A stretch of 64,000 nt of DNA, taken from Actinoalloteichus fjordicus (GTDB taxonomy: Bacteria > Actinomycetota > Actinomycetes > Mycobacteriales > Pseudonocardiaceae). This document shows positions 43,108 to 52,061 of this stretch, piece after piece. Positions within the stretch are counted from its first letter, which is position 1. Every line of letters starts with the position of its first letter. A model generated the notes under the pieces. It was not told where the DNA came from, made no database searches, and saw only the letters and a list, made by a program, of their open reading frames with translations. Position numbers and translations under genes: made by a program. The DNA lies in contig NZ_CP016076.1 of the NCBI RefSeq assembly GCF_001941625.1, forward strand, positions 3,100,001 through 3,164,000. Reading direction: 5' to 3'.

Positions 43108-43986
43108 CTAGAACGTGGTGGCCGAGGCGTTCGAGCGCCTGCTGGCGTGCCACGGAAGCAGGAAGTACTCGGCCACCTCGACGAGCACGAAGAGGGCCAC
43201 TCCCAGCAGCGACATCACGATCAGGCCCGCGAACAGCACCGGGGTGTCGAGGTTGCCGTTCGCCTGCAGGATCACGAAGCCGAGACCCTCGTTGGCGCCG
43301 ACGAACTCGCCGACGACCGCGCCGGTGACGGCCATCGTCGCCGCGATCTTGAGGCCGGCGAAGAGGTGGGGGAGCGAGGCGGGGAAGCGGATCTTCCAGA
43401 AGGTCTGGGCCGGGCTCGCGCCCATCGTCGCCGACAGCTCCAGCATCTCCGGGTCGATGGACTTCAGACCGGTGACCATCGAGATCACCACCGGGAAGAA
43501 GGCCATCAGCACCGCGACGACCACCTTGGGCTCCAGGCCGAAGCCGAGCCACACCACGAACAGCGGCGCGATGGCGATCTTCGGGATGACCTGCGCGAAC
43601 AGCAGCAGCGGGTACAGCGTCTTCTCGATCGTGCTGGAGTAGACCATCACCACGGCGGCCAACACGCCGACGGCGGCGGCGATCACGAAGCCCAGCACCG
43701 TCTCGTAGGTGGTGACCAGGGTGTTGTCCAGGAAGTACTCCGGCCGCTCCGTGATCGCGCGCAGCGTGTCGCCGGGGGACGGGACGAGATAGGGCTCGAC
43801 GAGCTCGGCTGCGGTCACCGCCCACCAGCCCGCGAAGAGCACCGCCAGCAGGGCGACCGGGCGCCAGGCCTGATCTAAGAACCCGGCCAGTCGTTCGGTA
43901 GCGCCGGGCCTGCCGCGGTCGGCGACTCCGCTCACCGTGGGCGAGGCGGCGCCGTCGGCATCGTCGATGGTGCTTCGCGCGGTCAT
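43108..43986 (-). CDS. ABC importer permease (SsuC/ThiX type)
   Basis: BPD-transport-system inner-membrane protein of 292 aa with about six helices. The cytoplasmic EAA loop reads ELSATMGASPAQTFWKIRFPASLPHLFAGLKIAA. It starts at 43986 with GGAGGG upstream and is the first gene of the operon. Divergent from the enolase-superfamily gene, with a LacI-type site in between. Confidence 0.93.
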   Translation of the reverse strand: MTARSTIDDADGAASPTVSGVADRGRPGATERLAGFLDQAWRPVALLAVLFAGWWAVTAAELVEPYLVPSPGDTLRAITERPEYFLDNTLVTTYETVLGFVIAAAVGVLAAVVMVYSSTIEKTLYPLLLFAQVIPKIAIAPLFVVWLGFGLEPKVVVAVLMAFFPVVISMVTGLKSIDPEMLELSATMGASPAQTFWKIRFPASLPHLFAGLKIAATMAVTGAVVGEFVGANEGLGFVILQANGNLDTPVLFAGLIVMSLLGVALFVLVEVAEYFLLPWHASRRSNASATTF

Positions 43987-44114
43987 GACCCTCCGTTCGA
44001 TTCGATCATGTCCTTCGCCAATCCCGATCGGTGCCCGAGAGCGCGTTCAATGATCTTCATGAAACTGCCGAAAACGAGTGGGGAAAAGGTGCTGTCACCG
44101 TGCGGAAACCTTTT

Positions 44115-44128
44115 TGGAAAGCGCTTAC
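44115..44128. promoter_or_regulatory. Putative LacI-family operator
   Basis: TGGAAAGCGCTTAC has the palindromic core AAGCGCTT typical of LacI/GalR operators. It lies between the divergent ABC-importer permease gene (start 43986) and the enolase-superfamily gene (start 44187), so it could control both. No LacI gene is present in this window. Confidence 0.6.
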
Positions 44129-44186
44129 TGCCGTAGGGTAGGCAGCCGGGCAGGACGTGGTCAAGACGTTTCGAATAGGAGAACGG

Positions 44187-45455
44187 ATGAACAAATTCGA
44201 CTCCGCCGTGCCCTCGATCGGCCCTGCCCGGCAGCGGCCGCTTCCGTCTGACGGCCGCCCGTCGATCGGGCGTTCGACGCCGTCGAACGGCGTCGCCGGC
44301 CTCGCGGAGGTGGTGATCGATCGCGTCGAGACCTTCGTCGTCGCACTGCCGACACAACGCTCCTTCGGCGTCGCGGGCGGCTCGGTGGCGGTCGCCGGAA
44401 CGCCGAGCCTGCGCGTGCTGGTCAAGGTGAGCGCCGACGGCCTCGCGGGCTGGGGCGAGGCGACCCCGATCCCGGCCTGGACCTACGAGACCGTCGAGTC
44501 CATCGTCAGCACCATCGACCGCTACCTCGCCCCCTCGGTCCTCGGCCGACCCTGCTGGGATCTGGACGGCCTGACCTCGACCTTCGATCGCGTCATCAAC
44601 CGAGGCGTCACCATCGGCGCCCCGCTGGCCAAGTGCGCCGTCGATGTCGCCGTGCACGACCTGCTGGGCCGGGCCTGCGGCGTCCCGCTCGGCGTCCTCT
44701 GGGGACAGCGGCGCACCGAGGAGATCACCCTCGGCTGGATCGTCTCCGGACAGAGCGCCGCCGAGGTCGCCGAGTGCGTGGCCGAGGGCCGGGAACTCGG
44801 CTACGGGGCGTTCAAGGTGAAGATCGGCGTGCACACCGAGGCCGAGGACCTGGCCGTGGTCCGCGCCGTCCGCGCGGCGGCGCCCGATGCTCCGCTGTGG
44901 GTGGACGCCAACCAGGCCTACCCGATCGATGTGGCGCTGCGGACGGCTCGACTGCTGGCGGAACTGGACGTGGCCGTCTTCGAACAGCCGCTGCCCGCCA
45001 ACGACATCGCGGGCCTGCGCAGACTCCGCGACGCCTCCCCGATCCCCGTCGCACTCGACGAGAGCATCCGACACCCCGGCGACCTGGCCACCTTCGTCCG
45101 GCTCGCGGCCGTGGACGTCGCCGTGGCGAAGGTCCAGCGCAGCGGCGGCCTGACGCTCTCCAAACGGCTCTGCGCCCTCGCCGAGGACAGCGGCGTCCGG
45201 CTGATCGGCTCCGGTCTGACCGACTCCGACGTCGGACTGGCCGCCTCGCTGCACCTGTTCGCCGCGTTCGGCATCGACACCCCGGTGGACCTCAACGGCC
45301 GACAGTTCATCGACTCCGTCTACGCCACCGGCGAGACCGTCGTCGTGCGCGACGGCCGCGCGAGCGTCCCGACCGGGCCCGGCCTGGGCATCGCGGTCGA
45401 CGAGGACGTGGTCCGCGAGATCGCCGTCGACGTGTTCGAGGGTCTGCGGCGCTGA
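44187..45455 (+). CDS. Mandelate racemase/muconate lactonizing enzyme family (enolase superfamily)
   Basis: Enolase-superfamily enzyme of 422 aa. The KxK acid/base motif (AFKVKIG), metal ligands in WVDANQAY (Asp), VFEQPL (Glu) and ALDES (Asp), and a second Lys in VAVAKVQRSGG on the opposite side are all visible, the arrangement of MLE/dipeptide-epimerase subgroup members. About 40 extra residues (SAVPSIGPARQRPLPSDGRP) precede the usual N-terminus VIDRVETFVV. ATG 44187 has AGGAGA 6 nt upstream. The substrate may be the solute taken up by the divergent ABC importer. A muconate-type pathway cannot be claimed. Confidence 0.9.
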   Translation: MNKFDSAVPSIGPARQRPLPSDGRPSIGRSTPSNGVAGLAEVVIDRVETFVVALPTQRSFGVAGGSVAVAGTPSLRVLVKVSADGLAGWGEATPIPAWTYETVESIVSTIDRYLAPSVLGRPCWDLDGLTSTFDRVINRGVTIGAPLAKCAVDVAVHDLLGRACGVPLGVLWGQRRTEEITLGWIVSGQSAAEVAECVAEGRELGYGAFKVKIGVHTEAEDLAVVRAVRAAAPDAPLWVDANQAYPIDVALRTARLLAELDVAVFEQPLPANDIAGLRRLRDASPIPVALDESIRHPGDLATFVRLAAVDVAVAKVQRSGGLTLSKRLCALAEDSGVRLIGSGLTDSDVGLAASLHLFAAFGIDTPVDLNGRQFIDSVYATGETVVVRDGRASVPTGPGLGIAVDEDVVREIAVDVFEGLRR

Positions 45456-45525
45456 GTCGCACTGCGGGGCGGCGGGCTCGGCTTCTCGCGGCTCCCGACC
45501 GCCGTCATCACCTCGGCCCGGCGTT

Positions 45526-45565
45526 GTCCCGCGCTGCGGCTCGGGTGTCGAGACGGTCGGCGCCG
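45526..45565. repeat. Duplicated block A, left copy
   Basis: This block is nearly identical to 47421-47470: both start GTCCCGCGCTGCGGCTCGGG, then GTCGAGAC, and end GGTCGGCGCCG. The right copy has a 10-nt insertion. Weaker similarity extends about 25 nt further left. Confidence 0.75.
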
Positions 45566-45712
45566 GGCTTGGGGGAAGCCTGTCGTCAGCTCGCACGGAC
45601 CTGCCCTCATCGACCACGGCACGAGCCTGCCGGGGATTCGGCGCTTCGCCGGTCCGGATCGGACGATGCTCGCCTGACCTCCTCGACTATCGTCCTCCGC
45701 GTATTCACCGCG

Positions 45713-45818
45713 TCACGTACCTGCGACCGGCGGTAGTGAAGGAGTGCCACGGCCGGGATGCGGCACAGCGGCACAGCGACGACGCAGCGACCGTGGTCAC
45801 CAGCGTTGACGGCGGTCG
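45713..45818 (+). repeat. Duplicated leader block B, left copy
   Basis: About 106 nt are clearly similar to 47884-47990. Shared landmarks are the ACGT...GACCGG start, GTAGyGAAGGAG, ATGCGGCA, and GGTCACCAGC...GACGGC. It lies just before the XRE gene and ends 23 nt before its GTG, so it may be its promoter/untranslated leader. Confidence 0.7.
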
Positions 45819-45841
45819 GATCGAGTTCCTCCGGAGGTCGA

Positions 45842-47266
45842 GTGCAGGCGACCAGGCGCCGCCGTCTCGCGCGCCGACGGAAGAGCCTCGGCTTGACGCA
45901 GGAGGACCTGGCCGCCCGACTGCGGGTCGAGCGCTCCACCGTGGTGCGCTGGGAAGGCGGCGAGCGGGAGCCGCAGCCGTGGATTCGCCCGCGCCTCGCG
46001 GCGGCACTGAACCTCTCTTCGGAGGAACTGGAGGAACTGCTCACCGAGGCCGACGGCGTTGACGGCGACGCTGGTACACGGCCGTACGAGGCACTGGCGC
46101 CAGGCGACAGGAACCCGGCGTTCGGCCCTGAGATCGCCGAGCAGGTGCGGCGGAGCCAGGAGGAGTGGCCGCGGGTGCGCCGGGCAGTCGGCGCGCGTGG
46201 ACGCGAACTCGCGGAGTTGGCCGCCTGGTTGTACCCGGCAGCCTGCCGGGCGCCCGGTGGACATGCCCTGACCGGCCCCGGCTGGCTGTTGGACGAACCG
46301 GTGGAGCTCGACTCGGTGCGGTTGAGCTTCGCTGATGCCGAGAGTCCGCTCCCGAGGCTCGAGCCGCTGGATCACGTGCTGCCGCTGACCACTCGCGGCG
46401 AGCGCTACGCAGGCTACAGCCGAGCCGTGCGGGACCTGGTGCGCCCTCGGCTCCTGGAGAACCGCCTCAGTTACCGACTGCTCGGGGTGTCGCAGCGCCA
46501 CGGAGTGGCGATGACGTTCGGGACCACGACGTTCTTCGAGGTGTTCGACCTCAAGGAGTCCCTTGCCCACGAGTTCAAGGCGGCGTGGTTGGCCTCGGGA
46601 GGGTCCGTACCGGACTGGAGTGCGCTACCGCTGCGGTCGGCGATCGGGGTCCCGTTCGATCCGGCCCGGCTGTTGATGTCACCCGGTATCAGCACCTTGA
46701 CCATCCGAAGGGGTGCGCGCGGCGATGACCGGTTCATGATGCATCAGCGTGACGGTCGTGCCGTGGCCGACGGCGGCGGGATGTGCACGGTCATGCCCTC
46801 CGGAGAGTTCCAGCCCTCGTCACTGGCCGCAGTCGACGTGCGCAACGACTTCTCCTTGTGGCGCAACATCATGCGCGAATACTCGGAGGAGTTCCTCGGC
46901 AACCCCGAGCACGACGGAGCCGGAGCCTGCTCGATCGACTATGTCAGGCAGGAGCCCTTCCGCTCCTTCGAGCAGGCGCGTGCCGAGGGCCGCTTGCGGC
47001 TCTGGCACTACGGCCTGGTGATGGACCCGCTGACCCTGGCTGCGAGTCAACGTACCGTCGCCGTGATCGACGACGAGACCTTCGATCGACTGTTCACCGG
47101 CTTGGTGTCGACCAACGATGAGGGACACCTCGTCGGCGAGGGCGGCAGGCTGGACATGCCGTTCACGGGTGAGGCGATCGATCGCCTCGAACCTCGCCTC
47201 TCGGCCTGCTCCTTGACGCTGCTTCGACTCGCGTGGCGCGATCGGAGTCGCCTTCTGGGCCGGTGA
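45842..47266 (+). CDS. XRE regulator with large C-terminal (NUDIX-like) domain
   Basis: Transcriptional regulator of 474 aa. HTH at about 3-60 (RRRLARRRKSLGLTQEDLAARLRVERSTVVRWEGGEREP). The remaining 400 residues have no certain domain; a segment near 345-395 (MMHQRDGRAVADGGGMCTV, then NIMREYSEEFLGN) resembles a NUDIX fold whose REx2EE box is slightly irregular. Hydrolase activity is doubtful; a ligand-sensing role is more likely. The GTG at 45842 follows GGAGG; an ATG at 45758 would start within the duplicated leader. Confidence 0.75.
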   Translation: MQATRRRRLARRRKSLGLTQEDLAARLRVERSTVVRWEGGEREPQPWIRPRLAAALNLSSEELEELLTEADGVDGDAGTRPYEALAPGDRNPAFGPEIAEQVRRSQEEWPRVRRAVGARGRELAELAAWLYPAACRAPGGHALTGPGWLLDEPVELDSVRLSFADAESPLPRLEPLDHVLPLTTRGERYAGYSRAVRDLVRPRLLENRLSYRLLGVSQRHGVAMTFGTTTFFEVFDLKESLAHEFKAAWLASGGSVPDWSALPLRSAIGVPFDPARLLMSPGISTLTIRRGARGDDRFMMHQRDGRAVADGGGMCTVMPSGEFQPSSLAAVDVRNDFSLWRNIMREYSEEFLGNPEHDGAGACSIDYVRQEPFRSFEQARAEGRLRLWHYGLVMDPLTLAASQRTVAVIDDETFDRLFTGLVSTNDEGHLVGEGGRLDMPFTGEAIDRLEPRLSACSLTLLRLAWRDRSRLLGR

Positions 47267-47403
47267 ACAGCTGCGCCGGGCCTTACGAGGCGTGGAAAAG
47301 GACCGTCGTGCGACCACGGGGTGTGCGCGCGGAGAAGGTGTCCGAGGAACTGGACGCGGCGAGATCCGCAGGTTCGCTTCTCCGTCAGCGGTCGCTGCCG
47401 TCC

Positions 47404-47871
47404 TCATCTGGGCACGGCACGTCCCGCGCTGCGGCTCGGGCGTCGAGACGATCGAGGGCGGTCGGCGCCGCTCCGCCTCGAATTCTCCGGCGCGGCCGAG
47501 GCATCGGCCTCGACTTCGGCACCCGACCCGCGTTCGGCCTCGACCTCGGCCGCCAGTCTCGTGCGGAACTGCGACACACAGGCGTCGAGGCAGGCGCGGA
47601 GATCCTCGTCCCAGTCCCACCCCGCGACATGCGTCGGCTCGTGGGCGGGGGCTGCCGCCGCCGCTGCCTGATAGCCCTCGTAGTAGGCGAGCAGGACGCG
47701 GGTGTCGGTCTCCCACCACGGGGTGTGGCCGAGGAAGTGCTCCACCACCTCGCACAGACTCGCCGTCACCGGCCAGGGCGGTACGAACCGATGTCCGGGC
47801 CTGCCGGGTGTCGCACTCCCCTGGTTCGAGTGGTCGTCGCCGGCATGAGGGCCTCCGATATGGTCGGGCAT
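47404..47871 (-). CDS. Hypothetical protein
   Basis: Unrecognised 155-aa protein. Residues 35-120 look folded and helical (SLCEVVEHFLGHTPWWETDTRVLLAYYEGYQ, GWDWDEDLRACLDACVSQFRTRLAAEVEA). Both ends are disordered. The W-E-T-D and W-D-W-D-E patterns recall the small protein at 48183-48539. Block A's right copy lies within its 3' end, so the C-terminal tail may be secondary. Confidence 0.5.
   Translation of the reverse strand: MPDHIGGPHAGDDHSNQGSATPGRPGHRFVPPWPVTASLCEVVEHFLGHTPWWETDTRVLLAYYEGYQAAAAAAPAHEPTHVAGWDWDEDLRACLDACVSQFRTRLAAEVEAERGSGAEVEADASAAPENSRRSGADRPRSSRRPSRSAGRAVPR
47421..47470. repeat. Duplicated block A, right copy
   Basis: Partner of 45526-45565, with a 10-nt insertion (ATCGAGGGCG region) before the shared GTCGGCGCCG end. 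Confidence 0.7.
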
Positions 47872-47883
47872 GGATGCAGTGAG

Positions 47884-47990
47884 TTACGTGCAGGCAACCG
47901 GAAGTAGCGAAGGAGGGCTACAGCCAGAATGCGGCAGAGAGGTGGCAGCGAGGACGCACCGACGGTGGTCACCAGCATCGACGGCCGCCG
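47884..47990 (+). repeat. Duplicated leader block B, right copy
   Basis: Partner of 45713-45818. One single-base length difference separates the copies between the ATGCGG and GGTCACC landmarks, so any reading frame through the block is shifted. It precedes the small genes at 48044 and 48183. A 33-codon frame from ATG 47929 runs through it but lacks a well-placed ribosome site. Confidence 0.65.
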
Positions 47991-48043
47991 AGCGAATGTG
48001 TCGGGCCACCGCGCCGACCCTGGCTCGTGACACGAGGTCGAAT

Positions 48044-48166
48044 GTGATCATGCGCAAGCTGCAGGGGCTGCAATCACATCTGGCCTCCCTGCTTGCAGAC
48101 CAACACATCCACGCGATTGACGCCGATATCAGCGCCCTCGCGGCTCGGCGCACCACTACCGGCTGA
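48044..48166 (+). CDS. Possible micro-gene (40 aa)
   Basis: GTG at 48044 with GAGG 6 nt upstream opens a 40-residue peptide, (V)IMRKLQGLQSHLASLLADQ... ending ALAARRTTTG, an amphipathic helix. Its stop is 16 nt before the next gene's start. Small size makes this uncertain. Confidence 0.45.
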   Translation: MIMRKLQGLQSHLASLLADQHIHAIDADISALAARRTTTG

Positions 48167-48182
48167 CGACAGGGAGTTCACC

Positions 48183-48539
48183 ATGCACGAACCAGGCAGG
48201 CTGTTCCGCGAGGCATGGATCGCCGGGGTCACCAGGCACTATCCTGGCCGGCCCAAGCCCGGCTACATCACTCCGTGGGAGACGACGCCGGACTGGGAGC
48301 GCGCCGCAGCGGCCGCCGTCTGCGAACTGGTCCTTGCCTTCGTCCGCGCCGCCGACGGTGCCACTGCGAGACTGACCCGCAGCCAGAAGGGCCGCTTCGT
48401 CGCCCTGTGCTGGATCGGCCAGATCTACCGGCAGTTTCCCGACCCCAAGCCGTCCTACGTCGCGGACTGGGACGAGCTGCCCGGCTGGCAGCAGGAGACC
48501 GACGCCGACATCTTCGAGCGCATCGAAGCCGAACGATAA
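48183..48539 (+). CDS. Small protein with two internal repeats
   Basis: Unrecognised 118-aa protein, ATG with AGGGAG upstream. The sequence is an internal duplication. The first half has AWIAGVTRHYPGRPKPGYITPWETTPDW and the second LCWIGQIYRQFPDPKPSYVADWDELPGW; the shared frame is W-I...PKP-Y...W-[DE]-x-x-P-x-W. A central helix (ERAAAAAVCELVLAFV) separates them. No signal peptide. The repeat may form a compact two-lobed fold. Function unknown. Confidence 0.7.
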   Translation: MHEPGRLFREAWIAGVTRHYPGRPKPGYITPWETTPDWERAAAAAVCELVLAFVRAADGATARLTRSQKGRFVALCWIGQIYRQFPDPKPSYVADWDELPGWQQETDADIFERIEAER

Positions 48540-48582
48540 GGCGGGGCGGGACGGCGCCACCGGGGCTCCCGCCACCGAGCGC

Positions 48583-51369
48583 TCATCCTCCCGCCAGCCG
48601 CCGCCGGACCTCCTCGGCTCGCGCGTCGCCCAGCTCCTCGAAGATGCTCGCCGCCTGCCGCCAGTGTTCGCGGGCGGTCTCGATGCGGCCGAGGTCGGAC
48701 ATCGTGCGGGCGATGCCGTCCAGTGCCCAGGCCTCGCCCCAGCGGTTTCCGTTGCGCCCGTTGACCGACGCGGCCGCGCGGTGGCTGCGCAGGGCGGCCT
48801 CGTGGTCGCCGAGTTCCCGGTGGACGTCGCCGAGGTCGTTCAAAGTGGTCCCCTCGCCGTGATGGTCCCCGATGCGCGTCCACAGCGCCCTGGCCTGTTC
48901 GGTGACGTCCAGAGCCTCGGACAGCCTGCGGTGATCGCGATAGGCCACGCCGAGACTGGTCAGCGTCCAGGCCTCGCCCCACCGGTTCTCGATCCGGCGA
49001 TGCGCCGTCAACGCCCGGCGGTAGTGCTCGATGCTCTCCGCGGGCCTGCCCGTGCCCCGCAGCGCTCCCGCCACGATGTGCAGGGCCATGCCCTCGCCCC
49101 AGCCGTCCGCCTCGGCCCGCCACACGGCGAGGCCCTCGCCCGCGAGACGCAGCGCCTCCTCGTAGCGGCCCAGCTCCCAGTGCACATGCCCCAGACTGGT
49201 GAGCAGACCCGCCTCGCCGATCCGATCGCCTGCCCGACGGGCCGCCGTCAGGCCGAGGCGGTGCGTCGTCAGCCAGTCGGCCCAGTGGCTGCGCAGGTAG
49301 TAGAAGTCCCACATCGCCTGGGCCAGCGTCCAGGCCAGGGCGAAGCGCCCGGTGTCGAAGGCCTGTCGGACGGCGGTGCTCAGATTGACCCGTTCGGTCT
49401 GGCACCACGCCAGAGCCTCGGCACGGTCGGCGAAATGCGGCGGAGACGGGGTGCCGACGAGCCGGGTGATCTCGGCCCGGCGACGATGCGGGCTCAGTGT
49501 GCTGCTCGACTCGTGGGCGCCGCGCAGATACCAGCCGAGCAGCCGATCACGGGCGGCCTCCTGCTCGTCCGGCGGCTCCTCGGCGAGGACCTGCTCGGCG
49601 GCGTAGAGCCGGACCAGGTCATGGAAGCGGTAGCGGCCGTGTCCTGCCTCGGCCAGGAGATGCCCGCCGGTCAGCGTGGCGAGCAGCGGCTGCGCCGAGG
49701 AGGGCGGCTGCCCGCCCAGCGCGGCGGCGGCCTCCGTGCCGAACTCGGGACCGGGATGCAGGCTCAGCAGCCGGAACAGCCGTGCCGACGGTGCGTCCAG
49801 GCCTCGGTAGGACCAGGAGATCACCGCGCGGACCTCGGCGAGTTCGTCGCCATCGGCCGAGAGCACGTCGAGGCGGGCGCTCTCCTCGGTCAGTTCCGCG
49901 ACCAGCTCGCCGAGGGTGAGCGTGCGATCGGCTGCGATGCGCTCACCCGCGATGCGCAGCGCGAGCGGCAGGCGCCCGCACAACGCCGTGAGCGTGGTCG
50001 CGGCCGCAGGCTCTTCGGCGACCCGCGCCGCGCCGACGATGTGCCGCAGCAGCTCCACCGACTCCGCCGTGGTCAGGACGTCCAGGGTCAGTGCCGTGAC
50101 GCCGTCGCGGGCCCGCAGCCCGACCAGACTGTGCCTGCTCGTGATCAGCACCAGGCTGGCGGCCGTCGCAGGCAGCAGCGGGCGGACCTGATCGGGAGTG
50201 GCGGCGTTGTCCAGCACGATCAGCATCCGCCTGCCCGCGAGCATGCTCCGGAACAGCGCCGACGCCTCCTCCGCGTCGACGGGGACCTGCCGGGTGTCCA
50301 GACCGAGCGCCCGAAGGAACCGGCCGAGTGCGTCCGCCGCGGCAAGCGGAGGCGAGGTCGCGTCGAAACCGCGCAGGTCGACGTAGAGCTGTCCGTCGGG
50401 GAACTCCTCGGCCACGTGATGAGCGAAGTGGATGGTCAGCGCGGTCTTGCCCACCCCGGCGGTGCCGTCGACCGAGCAGACCACCACCGCGCGCCGGCCG
50501 TCGGTCGTTCGGCGTGCCAGCGCGGCGAGTTCGGCGGTCCGACCGGTGAAGCCGGGCACGTCGTGGGGGAGCTGCGCGGGCACCGGGAGCGCGGCGGGCC
50601 TGCGCGCGGGCGCCTGCTGCGGTGCCGACTCGCCGCGCAGGATGCTCGCGTGCAGGCCTTGCAATGCCGGTCCGGGATCGACGCCGATCTCCTCGGCCAG
50701 TGAGTTGCGCAGCCGGTCATAGTGCTGGAGCGCCTCCACTCGTCGTCCGGACCGCGCGGCGGCCAGCATGTACTGCCCGGCGGTCCGCTCGTCCCATGGC
50801 TGGCGGGCCGTCGCGGTGCGCAGCTCGTCGAGCAGCTCGACGTGCCGTCCCCTGCCCAGCTCGTGGTCGTGGTGATCGCCGGTCGCGGTGGTCCGTTCGC
50901 CGGTCAGTCGGTCGCGGGTCTCCTCGACCCACTCGCCGCCCGTGCCCGCCAGCGGGACTCCGCGCCACAGGCCCAGCGCCGCCGACCACGCGGCCGAGGC
51001 CTCCTCGTCGGACAGCTCCCCGCTCCTGGCCTCCTCGGCCAGCCTGCGGAAGCGGTGCAGGTCGATCAGCTCGGGATCGACGTCGAGGAGATAGCCGCCG
51101 CTGGTCCTGCGCAGAACGGCCGGGTCGTCCAGTTCGCCGAGGCTGGCGCGGATGCGGGTCAGGTGGCTGTAGAGGGCGCTGCGGGCCGACGGCGGAACGG
51201 CCTCACCCCAGACCCGGTCGATCAGGACCGCAGGAGTCAGAATGAGGTTGGCGTCCACCAGCAGCGCGGCGAGCACACTGCGCCGCCGAGGGCTGCCGAT
51301 GTCGACGCGCCGCCCGGCGGTCCACAACTCGATCGGGCCGAGCACCCGGAAGTCGGTCGTCCTCGCCAC
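48583..51369 (-). CDS. AfsR-type SARP regulator with NB-ARC and TPR domains
   Basis: Large transcriptional activator of 928 aa. N-terminal OmpR-like winged helix (FRVLGPIELWTAGRRVDIGSPRRRSVLAALLVDANLILTPAVLIDRVWG), then the BTAD domain (about 100-260; YMLAAARSGRRVEALQHYDRLRNSLAEEIGVDPGPALQGLHASIL). The NB-ARC ATPase has P-loop GTAGVGKTAL at about 310 and LIVLDNAATPDQ, and a TPR region fills about 690-925 (repeats such as LTSLGVAYRDHRRLSEAL). These proteins activate secondary-metabolite genes, often after phosphorylation. No biosynthetic cluster is visible in this window. GTG 51369 has AGAGG upstream. Confidence 0.92.
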   Translation of the reverse strand: MARTTDFRVLGPIELWTAGRRVDIGSPRRRSVLAALLVDANLILTPAVLIDRVWGEAVPPSARSALYSHLTRIRASLGELDDPAVLRRTSGGYLLDVDPELIDLHRFRRLAEEARSGELSDEEASAAWSAALGLWRGVPLAGTGGEWVEETRDRLTGERTTATGDHHDHELGRGRHVELLDELRTATARQPWDERTAGQYMLAAARSGRRVEALQHYDRLRNSLAEEIGVDPGPALQGLHASILRGESAPQQAPARRPAALPVPAQLPHDVPGFTGRTAELAALARRTTDGRRAVVVCSVDGTAGVGKTALTIHFAHHVAEEFPDGQLYVDLRGFDATSPPLAAADALGRFLRALGLDTRQVPVDAEEASALFRSMLAGRRMLIVLDNAATPDQVRPLLPATAASLVLITSRHSLVGLRARDGVTALTLDVLTTAESVELLRHIVGAARVAEEPAAATTLTALCGRLPLALRIAGERIAADRTLTLGELVAELTEESARLDVLSADGDELAEVRAVISWSYRGLDAPSARLFRLLSLHPGPEFGTEAAAALGGQPPSSAQPLLATLTGGHLLAEAGHGRYRFHDLVRLYAAEQVLAEEPPDEQEAARDRLLGWYLRGAHESSSTLSPHRRRAEITRLVGTPSPPHFADRAEALAWCQTERVNLSTAVRQAFDTGRFALAWTLAQAMWDFYYLRSHWADWLTTHRLGLTAARRAGDRIGEAGLLTSLGHVHWELGRYEEALRLAGEGLAVWRAEADGWGEGMALHIVAGALRGTGRPAESIEHYRRALTAHRRIENRWGEAWTLTSLGVAYRDHRRLSEALDVTEQARALWTRIGDHHGEGTTLNDLGDVHRELGDHEAALRSHRAAASVNGRNGNRWGEAWALDGIARTMSDLGRIETAREHWRQAASIFEELGDARAEEVRRRLAGG

Positions 51370-52061
51370 CACGTTCCTCTCATCGGTTCCTCCCACTCGC
51401 GGAGAAGTCGCCGGGATACGGTCGAGCGCCCGTCGGTCGCCCGATCGCGCTCGGCGACCCGCTGATCATGTCGGAGTCACCGACGGGCGCGATGACCGTC
51501 CTCCGGATTCACCCGGCCCGCATCGGCCGCCCGCGTCCGCTGCGGCACCGGCCTCCGCCTCTACAGCGCGCTTACCTGCGCGGCAAGGTTTCCTTCGGAT
51601 TTCACCCATGGTCGATGCGGCAGGATGACGCCCGCCGGGAGCACGGTGTCGGGTGCCAGGGGTGAGCAGAACGGAGCAGCCGACGCAGCCGGCGCGGACA
51701 GGCGCGATCGTGGGCCGGACGGACGTCGAGTCCGGGGGTGACCGCCGTCGAGGCGGTCTGGACGAGTCCGCCGATTCCGCGACTGTCCGCTCTCTTCGGC
51801 GGCGCGGTACGCCGCGCCGCCGACGGGCACGCGGCTCGCCTCGGACCCGTCGGGACGGTCAGGCCCGAGACCGGGCTGCTGCCTCGATCACCGGACGCGG
51901 GCCAGGTTCGGACGTCGGCGAGAACCCGCAGGCCGGGGCGCCCGTCTCGCGCGGGCGCCGGAGACGGCGGCGCGGCCTGCGGTCCTCCGCGAAGCCCAGT
52001 CTCGGCCGCCTCGCTTCGGCGGCGCCTGCTGATTCCGTCGTGTTGTTCAGTGCCGGAATGC
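51370..52061. other. Non-coding region (692 nt)
   Basis: No convincing gene on either strand. Frames are Arg/Ala/Gly-rich. It holds the promoter of the SARP regulator and the 3' flank of the methyltransferase. Confidence 0.5.

Larger units (their letters stand above)
45456..45841. other. Non-coding region with two duplicated blocks (386 nt)
   Basis: No gene is supported between the enolase-family gene and the XRE gene. It contains the left copies of block A (45526-45565) and block B (45713-45818), described under repeats. Confidence 0.55.

Noticed and set aside
43987-44186. TPP riboswitch in front of the NMT1/THI5-like ABC operon
   Set aside because: I looked for the conserved CTGAGA and ACCTG elements and did not find them; a LacI-type site is present instead.
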